Shown piece by piece: positions 58,134 through 64,000 of a stretch of 64,000 nt of DNA; within the stretch, counting starts at the first letter, position 1; each line of letters opens with the position of its first letter. The position numbers were made by a program, and so were the translations under genes. Under the pieces are notes generated by a model, which was not told the origin of the DNA, did not search any database, and saw only the letters and a program-made list of their open reading frames with translations. Origin of the DNA: Acidimicrobiales bacterium (GTDB lineage: Bacteria > Actinomycetota > Acidimicrobiia > Acidimicrobiales > SZUA-35); the NCBI GenBank assembly GCA_028285495.1, contig JANQPB010000014.1, positions 248,001 through 312,000 of the forward strand, read 5' to 3'.

Positions 58134-60422
58134 GTGACCGGCGGCGCCACCGACGGGACGGCGGATCACGTGACCGAGGCCATGCCCGGTCGGCCCACCG
58201 ATCGGGCGATGGCATCGATCTCGTCATGGCTCAACGCCGCCTGGGCCGTCCAGTCGCTGGCCATCGGGGCCGTCATGGCCCTGGTCGCCCTGTCGTACAA
58301 CATCGTCTACGCCACGCTGATCTACCGGGGCGACCTGGCCGACGCCTTCCCAACCGGCCTGGGGGCCAACCTGCTGGCCACGGCCATCGCCGGGGTCCTG
58401 ATCGCCGCCGTGTCCCCCCATCGGGGAGCGCTGGCCGGCCCCCAGGACACGCCGGCGATCGTGCTGGCCCCGGCCGCCGGCACGATCGCCGCCGCCTCCG
58501 GCGCCTCGGCCTCGACGGTGGTGGCGCTGGTCATGCTCACGACCGTCGCCATCGGGGCAACGCTGTGGGTGATGGGAGCGCTCGGCCTCGGCGGGCTGCT
58601 GCGGTACCTGCCCTACCCGGTGGTCGCCGGCTTCCTGGCCGGGATCGGGCTCGTGCTGATCGTCAGCGCGTTCGACCTGGCCATCGGCGCCGACGACACG
58701 TTCGACGGCCGGGCGGTGCTCCGATGGGTCGCAGCCGCCGTCTTCGGCCTGGTCCTGCTTGCCGTCGCTCGCCGCTGGCCCGACCGGACGCTGCTCACGC
58801 CGGCACTGCTGGTGGCGGCCATCGTCGTGGTCCACGGAACCAGGCTGCTCGCCGGGCTCGGCGTCGACGAGGCCCAGGACCGGGGCCTGCTGCTGGGACC
58901 GTTCGACGGCGGCTCGTTGTGGCGTCCCGGCGACGTGTGGCGCTTCGGCGACGTCGACTGGAGCGCGGTCGCCGGCGAGCTCACCACCGTCGTCCCGGTG
59001 CTCGTGCTCTATCCCGTCGCCCTGCTGCTGTACCTCGGCGCCATCGACCAGCAGACCGGCGGCCAGGGCGACACCAATCGGTCGCTCCGGCTCAACGGGC
59101 TCACCAACCTGCTCGTCGCCCCGACCGGGGCGTCGGCCGTCGGTACCCAGATGAGCGCCTCGATCCTCGCCATCCGGCTCGGCGGAGCCAACCGCACCGT
59201 GCCCGTCGTGGCCGCGTTGGCGAACGGCGCGGTGCTGTTCGTCGGTGCCGCCAGCCTCGCACTGATCCCGACGGTCCTCGTGCACGGCGTGACCCTCTTC
59301 CTCGGGTTGGTGCTGGTGATCGAGTGGCTCTGGGACGTCAGGGCCCGACTCCCCGAGGGCGAGTACCTCCTCGTGCTGGCGATGGCCGTCATCACCGTGG
59401 TGTTCGACTTCTTCATCGGGGTGGCCTTCGGGATCCTCGTCGCCGTCCTGCTGTTCGTCGTCCGCTACAGCCGCACCCGGTCGATCCGCCACCAGCTGAC
59501 CAGCCGGGAGCGACGCAGCAACGTCCAGTGGGGCGAGCAGACCGCAGCACTGCTCGAGCAGCGCGGCGACCGCTCGATGATCCTCGAGCTCGACGGCTTC
59601 CTGTTCTTCGGCTCGGCCAACAGGCTGGTCGAGCCCGTGGTCGAGCGGCTGGCCGCCGACCCGCCCCTCGAGGTGGTGGTGGTCGACTTCCATCGGGTCG
59701 TCGGGGTCGACTCCGACGCCGTCACCGCCTTCGACACCCTGCTCGGGCTGGCCGAGGAGCAGGACTTCGTCGTCGTGTTCAGCGCGCTGACGCCGGGGGA
59801 CCGGGAGCGGCTGCGGGCGACCCGGGGTCGGGGCTGGGGCGATCAGGTCCACTTCGAGCCCGACCTCGACCGGGCCCTGGAGTGGTGCGAGATCCGGCTG
59901 CTCGGCGATGACGCCGACCTGCCGAACGTCGACCTCGGGGCCTGGATGGCCGACGAGTTGGGCGACCGCCTCCGGGCCGAGCGGCTGCTCGCGCTGTGGG
60001 TCCGGGACACCGCAACGGCCGGCTCCGTGCTGGTTCGCCAGGGTGAGTCGAGCCCCGGACTGATCGCGGTCACGTCCGGCGTCGTCTCGATCTACCTCGA
60101 CGACCGGGAGTCGGCCGGCGACCCGGCCGTCAACCATGCGATCGACACGGGCGGGCGGAACGGGTTCCGCCGCCGGACCCTCCGCCCCGGTGCGCTGCTC
60201 GGCGAGATCAGCTACTACCGCGGTGGGGCGGCCACGGCGACGGCGGTGGCCGACACCGACGTCGTGTTCCATCGCCTCACCGTCGATGCCGTGACCCGGC
60301 TGGAGCACGACGACCCGGAGCTCGCGCTGTCGCTGCACCGCCTCCTCGGTCGGATGCTGGCCGAGCGGGTGACCCACTCGGACGGTCTGATCCGGGCGAT
60401 GCTCCGTCCGGACGGCGGCTGA
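58134..60422 (+). CDS. SulP anion transporter with STAS and C-terminal cyclic-nucleotide-binding domain
   Basis: A 762-residue protein. Residues about 25-420 form 12-14 transmembrane helices with the SulP patterns ALSYNIVYATLIYRGDLADA, YLPYPVVAGFLAGIGLVLIV, NGLTNLLVAPTGASAVGTQM and LPEGEYLLVLAMAVITVVF. Residues about 460-570 are a STAS domain (SMILELDGFLFFGSANRLVE, VVVVDFHRVVGVDSDAVTAF). Residues about 620-750 resemble a Crp-type cNMP-binding domain: GSVLVRQGESSPGLIAVTSG then FRRRTLRPGALLGEISYYRG and TATAVADTDVVFHRLTVDAV. The three-domain order SulP-STAS-cNMP is known but uncommon. It may transport sulfate or bicarbonate under second-messenger control. Confidence 0.9.
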   Translation: MTGGATDGTADHVTEAMPGRPTDRAMASISSWLNAAWAVQSLAIGAVMALVALSYNIVYATLIYRGDLADAFPTGLGANLLATAIAGVLIAAVSPHRGALAGPQDTPAIVLAPAAGTIAAASGASASTVVALVMLTTVAIGATLWVMGALGLGGLLRYLPYPVVAGFLAGIGLVLIVSAFDLAIGADDTFDGRAVLRWVAAAVFGLVLLAVARRWPDRTLLTPALLVAAIVVVHGTRLLAGLGVDEAQDRGLLLGPFDGGSLWRPGDVWRFGDVDWSAVAGELTTVVPVLVLYPVALLLYLGAIDQQTGGQGDTNRSLRLNGLTNLLVAPTGASAVGTQMSASILAIRLGGANRTVPVVAALANGAVLFVGAASLALIPTVLVHGVTLFLGLVLVIEWLWDVRARLPEGEYLLVLAMAVITVVFDFFIGVAFGILVAVLLFVVRYSRTRSIRHQLTSRERRSNVQWGEQTAALLEQRGDRSMILELDGFLFFGSANRLVEPVVERLAADPPLEVVVVDFHRVVGVDSDAVTAFDTLLGLAEEQDFVVVFSALTPGDRERLRATRGRGWGDQVHFEPDLDRALEWCEIRLLGDDADLPNVDLGAWMADELGDRLRAERLLALWVRDTATAGSVLVRQGESSPGLIAVTSGVVSIYLDDRESAGDPAVNHAIDTGGRNGFRRRTLRPGALLGEISYYRGGAATATAVADTDVVFHRLTVDAVTRLEHDDPELALSLHRLLGRMLAERVTHSDGLIRAMLRPDGG

Positions 60423-60425
60423 CCG

Positions 60426-62198
60426 TCAGTCGATGGCCGGCGCCGACGGACCGTCGGCCCGGCCGGCGGCATCGCCGGTATCGGCACGGCCGGCGTCCGC
60501 GGCACCGGTGACCCGCTCGGCGACGTGGCGGTGGACCGGGACCTCGACCGGATCGAGCGGGGTCCGCCCGAGCACGGCATCGGCGGCACGCTCGGCGATC
60601 ATCATCACCGGGGCGTAGATGTTGCCGTTGGTGATCGCCGGCATCACCGACGCGTCGACCACCCGGAGCCCGTCGACGCCGTTGACCCGGAACGACGTCG
60701 GGTCGATCACCGAGCCGTCATCGGTGCCCATGCGGGCGGTGCACGACGGGTGGAGGGCCGTCTCGGCGTCGGCCGCGACCCATCGCAGGATCTCCTCGTC
60801 GGTCTGCACGTCTGGTCCGGGCGACAGCTCGCCGCCGTCGTAGGGGGCGAACGCCGGCTGGGCCAGGAGGTGGCGGGCGAGGCGGATCGCCTCGACCCAC
60901 TCCCGCCGGTCGGTCTCGTTGTCGAGGTAGTTGAATCGCAGCGCCGGGTGGTCGGTCGGGTCGGCCGACCGGATCTTCACCGAGCCACGGGACTGGGAGA
61001 ACATCGGTCCGACGTGCAGCTGGTAGCCGTGGCCGCCGGCCGGTTGGCTCCCGTCGTAGCGGATGGCGATCGGCAGGAAGTGGAACATGAGGTTGGGCCG
61101 GTCGACGGTGTCGTTGCTCCGGGCGAACCCACCGGCCTCGAAGTGGCTGGTGGCCGCCGGGCCCCGTCTGGCCAACCACTGCAGGCCGATGACGGGCATG
61201 CGCCAGGTGGCGGTGTAGGGGGCCATCGACACCGGTTTGGTGCATGCCTGCTGCACGTACACCTCGAGGTGGTCCTGGAGGTTCTCGCCGACCCCGGGCA
61301 GGTGGTTGACCACGTCGACGCCGACCGATCGCAGGTGCTCACCGTCGCCGATGCCAGACAACTGCAGGAGCTGCGGCGTGTTGATGGCCCCGCCGCACAG
61401 GATCACCTCGTCGGCCGTGACCTCGACGTGGCGCCGCCCGGGGCGGCGGTAGGCCACACCGGATACCCGGGTTCGCCCACCGCTCCCCCCGGCGCCGCCC
61501 CGGCGGCCGTCGAACGTGAGGCCGGTGACGAGGGCCCGGGTCACCACGTCGAGGTTGGCCCGGCGCCGAACCGGCCACAGGTAGGTGCGGGAGGCGCTCA
61601 TCCGCCGACCTCGGTGGCGGTTGCCGTCGAACGGGGCGAAGCCCTCCTGGCGGTAGCCGTTGACGTCGTCGGTCAGCTGGTGGCCGGCCTGCTGGACCGC
61701 GTCGAAGAACGCCGTGAACAGCGGCGAGGCGGCCGGGCCCCGCTCCATGACCAGCGGCCCGTCGGTGCCCCGGTAGTCGTCGCCACCGGCCAGGCACTCC
61801 TCCATGCGCTTGAAGTAGGGCAGGCAGTGGGCGTAGCTCCACCGCTCGAGGCCGGGCAGGCGAGACCAGTGGTCGTAGTCGAGCGGGTTGCCCCGCTGGA
61901 AGATCATGCCGTTGATCGAGCTCGACCCGCCCAGCACCTTGCCCCTGGCGTGGGCCACCCGCCGGCCCCCGAGGTGGGGCTCGGGCTCGGACGCGTAACG
62001 CCAGTCGTAGAACCGGTTGCCGTTCGGGAAGGCCAGGGCGCCGGGCATGTGGATCAGCACGTCCCACCGGCGGTCGGGGCGACCGGCTTCAAGCAGGAGG
62101 ACCCGGGTGTCCGGCTCGGCGCTCAGCCGGTTGGCCAACACGCACCCCGCCGACCCCCCGCCGACGATCACGATGTCGTAGTGCCGACCGTCGGCCAT
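60426..62198 (-). CDS. GMC oxidoreductase (choline dehydrogenase-like)
   Basis: A 590-residue flavoprotein. FAD motif [18 protein letters not shown] then [40 protein letters not shown] (GMC signature 1); [20 protein letters not shown] (signature 2); [20 protein letters not shown] with the catalytic His; and [20 protein letters not shown] with the Asn. The last 55 residues are Ala/Gly/Asp-rich. It oxidises an alcohol to an aldehyde or ketone. Its substrate is unknown. It is 15 bp downstream of the SMP-30-like gene in the same operon, which begins with peroxiredoxin and AhpD-like genes. Confidence 0.93.
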   Translation of the reverse strand: MADGRHYDIVIVGGGSAGCVLANRLSAEPDTRVLLLEAGRPDRRWDVLIHMPGALAFPNGNRFYDWRYASEPEPHLGGRRVAHARGKVLGGSSSINGMIFQRGNPLDYDHWSRLPGLERWSYAHCLPYFKRMEECLAGGDDYRGTDGPLVMERGPAASPLFTAFFDAVQQAGHQLTDDVNGYRQEGFAPFDGNRHRGRRMSASRTYLWPVRRRANLDVVTRALVTGLTFDGRRGGAGGSGGRTRVSGVAYRRPGRRHVEVTADEVILCGGAINTPQLLQLSGIGDGEHLRSVGVDVVNHLPGVGENLQDHLEVYVQQACTKPVSMAPYTATWRMPVIGLQWLARRGPAATSHFEAGGFARSNDTVDRPNLMFHFLPIAIRYDGSQPAGGHGYQLHVGPMFSQSRGSVKIRSADPTDHPALRFNYLDNETDRREWVEAIRLARHLLAQPAFAPYDGGELSPGPDVQTDEEILRWVAADAETALHPSCTARMGTDDGSVIDPTSFRVNGVDGLRVVDASVMPAITNGNIYAPVMMIAERAADAVLGRTPLDPVEVPVHRHVAERVTGAADAGRADTGDAAGRADGPSAPAID

Positions 62199-62213
62199 CG
62201 ACCAGCCCGCCCC

Positions 62214-63131
62214 TCAGTTGGACCGGAGCGGGATCCGGTAGAGCGAGCTGGTGGCGGTGACGAACAGCGTCAGCCCGTCGTCGCCCCCGAAGCAGCAGTT
62301 CGACACCACCTCGGGGATCCGGATCTTGCCGAGGCGGGCGCCGTCGGGGTCGTACACGTGGATGCCGTCGCCGGCGCTGGTCACGATCCAGCCCCGGGAC
62401 GTGATCCGGAACCCGTCCGGCACGCCGGGGTCGATGGTGGCGAACGGCCGGGGCCGGTCGACGGCGGTGCCGCCGACCACGTCGAAGGCGAGGATGTGGT
62501 GCTCGCCGTCGTCGTGACCGATGCGAGCGGCCGACGTGTCGGCCACGTAGAGGATCGACTCGTCCGGCGAGAAGGCGAGACCGTTCGGGTCGATCAGCAC
62601 GTCGGTCACCGCGGTGAGGGCACCGGTGTCGGGCTCGAACCGGAACACGTAGTGCACGCCGATCTCGCTCTCTGCGGCGTGGCCCTCGCGGTCGCTGATG
62701 ATCCCGTAGGGCGGGTCGGTGAACCAGATCGCCCCGTCGCCGGCCACGACGAGGTCGTTCGGCGAGTTGAAGCGGCGCCCCTGGTAGTGGGCGACGAGCT
62801 CGGTGACCGTGCCGTCCGGCTCGGTCCGCTCGATGCGGCGATGACCATGGCTGCACGACACGATGCGGCCTTCGTCGTCGAGGGTGTGCCCGTTGGTGAA
62901 CTCGGCGTCGGCCCGCCACACCGAGAACCCGTCATCCTCCGACCAGCGGCAGATCCGATCGTTGGGGATGTCGCTGTAGAGCACCGCCCCGCCGGGTCCG
63001 CCGCCGTTCGGGTGACCGGGCGGCAGGTACACCGGGCCCTCGGTCCAGACCCCGCCGGAGGCAAGCCGCTCGGGCACCGCGCCCGGGTCGACCAGGTCGG
63101 TCAGGCGCTCGTCGTCGATCTCGACGGTCAC
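62214..63131 (-). CDS. SMP-30/gluconolactonase family beta-propeller lactonase
   Basis: A 305-residue protein from GTG 63131, overlapping the AhpD-like gene by 4 bp (GTGA). It is a six-bladed propeller: GGVWTEGPVYLPPG with the metal Glu, RRFNSPNDLVVAGDGAIWFT with the Asn ligand, and DPNGLAFSPDESILYVADT with the Asp. SNCCFGGDDGLTLFVTATSS closes the last blade. Family members hydrolyse lactones with Ca or Zn. In this operon it may open a lactone formed by the GMC oxidase. Confidence 0.9.
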   Translation of the reverse strand: MTVEIDDERLTDLVDPGAVPERLASGGVWTEGPVYLPPGHPNGGGPGGAVLYSDIPNDRICRWSEDDGFSVWRADAEFTNGHTLDDEGRIVSCSHGHRRIERTEPDGTVTELVAHYQGRRFNSPNDLVVAGDGAIWFTDPPYGIISDREGHAAESEIGVHYVFRFEPDTGALTAVTDVLIDPNGLAFSPDESILYVADTSAARIGHDDGEHHILAFDVVGGTAVDRPRPFATIDPGVPDGFRITSRGWIVTSAGDGIHVYDPDGARLGKIRIPEVVSNCCFGGDDGLTLFVTATSSLYRIPLRSN

Positions 63132-63631
63132 TGCTCCACCTGGTGCTCGATGTCGGGGTCGTCGGCGATGCTCGACCCGGGATCGAGGTCGGGACCGGCG
63201 GCCTCGGCGGCGGGCGCCGGTTCCCGCTCGGCGGACCGGGCCGCCAGCTCCTCGTCGAGGGCCTCGACGGCGTAGCCGGCGTGGACCATCGCCGGACCGC
63301 CTCCCTGCATCACCACCACGTTGAGGGCGTCGAGGATCTCGCCCTCGGTCGCGCCGGCGTCGAGGCAGTCCCGCACGTGGAAGGCGATGCACACCTCGCA
63401 CTGCATCGACACGACGAGGGCGAGGCCGATCAGCTCCTTGGTGGCCCGGTCGAGGTCGCCGTCGGCCAGCGCCAGATCGTGGGTGGTCCAGTAGCTGCGG
63501 TGCAGCTCGGGGTTGTGGCGGGCCAGGCGACGTCCGGCGGCGGCGCTGCGGGCCACCCGGTCACGGTACGACTCGGGTGGTTCGCCGTGCCGGTTGCCGT
63601 GACGGCCCGGGTGGGCGCCGGGCTCGGGCAC
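63128..63631 (-). CDS. Carboxymuconolactone decarboxylase / AhpD-like protein
   Basis: A 167-residue protein from GTG 63631. The AhpD-type core is IGLALVVSMQCEVCIAFHVR with the C-x-x-C redox pair and a histidine two residues on, then GATEGEILDALNVVVMQGGG. It would act as an alkylhydroperoxidase or a related disulfide reductase. The C-terminal 40 residues are acidic and low complexity. The upstream peroxiredoxin gene ends 1 bp before its start, supporting a joint role in peroxide handling. Confidence 0.9.
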   Translation of the reverse strand: MPEPGAHPGRHGNRHGEPPESYRDRVARSAAAGRRLARHNPELHRSYWTTHDLALADGDLDRATKELIGLALVVSMQCEVCIAFHVRDCLDAGATEGEILDALNVVVMQGGGPAMVHAGYAVEALDEELAARSAEREPAPAAEAAGPDLDPGSSIADDPDIEHQVEQ

Positions 63632-63632
63632 G

Positions 63633-64000
63633 TCAGTCGCCCCGGAAGTCGTGGTCGGCGTTGATGCGGGCGTTGATCGCCCTGGCGGACTGCCGGAGCT
63701 CCTCTGGCGTCGGCCGACCGACGAAGTACCAGCCGTTCCAGATGTCGGCGATCGTGAGGTCGGGCAGGAGGGCGAACGTGTAGGGCACCGGCAGCGGACC
63801 GTGGCGGCTGTCGGTGTGCTCGGCGATGTCGAGCTGGTTGGTGACCGCCCGATCCTCGTCGCTGAGGAAGTGGAACGCGGCCCCGAGGCCGGCCTTGAAC
63901 GCCTCCAGCACCCGGGGCGGATCGACCGACACGGCGGCGACGCGCTGGTAGCTGACGTTGGTTGACTCAGAGAACTCGACCAGCTCTCGCAGCTGCAGCT
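63633..64000 (-). CDS. Peroxiredoxin (AhpC/TSA family), 5' end outside the window
   Basis: The C-terminal 122 residues are present and run off the right edge. The segment FSESTNVSYQRVAAVSVDPP corresponds to the strand after the peroxidatic-Cys helix, LGAAFHFLSDEDRAVTNQLD is the D-x-x-x-x-x-x-x-G/L peroxiredoxin loop, and PLPVPYTFALLPDLTIADIW the later core. The active-site Cys helix lies outside. It starts an operon with the AhpD-like, SMP-30 and GMC genes. Confidence 0.8.
   Translation of the reverse strand, partial: LQLRELVEFSESTNVSYQRVAAVSVDPPRVLEAFKAGLGAAFHFLSDEDRAVTNQLDIAEHTDSRHGPLPVPYTFALLPDLTIADIWNGWYFVGRPTPEELRQSARAINARINADHDFRGD

Noticed and set aside
58224..60377. A 717-residue Arg/Gln/Asp-rich frame on the minus strand opposite the SulP gene.
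   Set aside because: Composition (runs of HDQ and EHR) is typical of an antisense shadow; the plus strand encodes a clear transporter.
1..64000. tRNA, rRNA and riboswitch genes.
   Set aside because: No T-loop consensus with matching acceptor arms, no rRNA core and no known riboswitch core were noticed by eye. A covariance-model scan would be decisive.

Overview
The window is about 70% G+C bacterial DNA with a strong G/C third-position bias, GTG and ATG starts, many 4-bp ATGA/GTGA stop-start overlaps, and an actinobacterial gene set: an F420-type luciferase-like oxidoreductase, three cytochrome P450s, a Baeyer-Villiger monooxygenase, an HTH-MetAP pair and DHA2 exporters. I infer a soil or aquatic high-GC actinobacterium, perhaps of the Acidimicrobiia type. 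No rRNA, tRNA, CRISPR array or intact mobile element was seen.

Layout. (1) 0-6.1 kb is a decayed, lower-GC plasticity region: a PTPS-like gene, a broken tyrosine recombinase, a Zn-binding-type lipoprotein translationally coupled to a pentapeptide-repeat membrane protein, then a second recombinase fragment abutting a truncated coxL-like molybdenum hydroxylase gene. (2) 5.6-10.8 kb holds a MarR regulator divergent from an HpaB-superfamily enzyme, a ketosynthase and an acyl-CoA ligase, with tandem inverted repeats between them. (3) 10.9-13.9 kb is an HxlR/MFS efflux pair and a small membrane protein. (4) 14-17.6 kb is one very large secreted LCAT-like lipase fused to RTX calcium-binding repeats. 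(5) 17.7-20.7 kb is a homoprotocatechuate locus (hpaR, hpaD, P450) whose aldehyde dehydrogenase has lost its middle, leaving about 30 codons at each end. (6) 20.8-24 kb is housekeeping-like: a PPOX-fold oxidase, an AlpA-like HTH gene divergent from a SEC-C methionine aminopeptidase, an MscS-like membrane protein and a DoxX protein.

(7) 24.1-37.2 kb is a surface module. An ECF sigma factor, a membrane anti-sigma-like protein with a Thr-rich, poly-Asp extracellular tail, and a full-length vitamin K-dependent gamma-carboxylase homologue overlap head to tail. An exopolysaccharide cluster follows: polymerase, GT4 transferase, Asn-synthase-like protein, flippase, Wzz with a degenerate BY-kinase domain, a membrane protein and a lipoprotein glycoside hydrolase. 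(8) 37.5-47.2 kb is an oxygenase island with PhyH, BVMO, an Ldh2-type dehydrogenase, a TetR regulator, two P450s and an OmpA-like lipoprotein. (9) 47.3-58 kb is mixed: a gamma-glutamylcyclotransferase-like gene, a maleate-isomerase-like protein lacking both catalytic cysteines, an ArsR/hydrolase divergent pair, a pentapeptide protein, a VOC protein, a large sortilin/BNR beta-propeller protein, an AraC-GyrI fusion whose start codon lies in a perfect hairpin, and an LLM oxidoreductase. (10) 58-64 kb carries a SulP-STAS-cyclic-nucleotide transporter and a tight peroxiredoxin/AhpD/SMP-30/GMC operon running off the right edge.

The most promising candidates for something undescribed are the sigma/mucin-like anti-sigma/gamma-carboxylase module, the LCAT-RTX fusion, the cysteine-less maleate-isomerase homologue and the start-codon hairpin of the AraC-GyrI gene.
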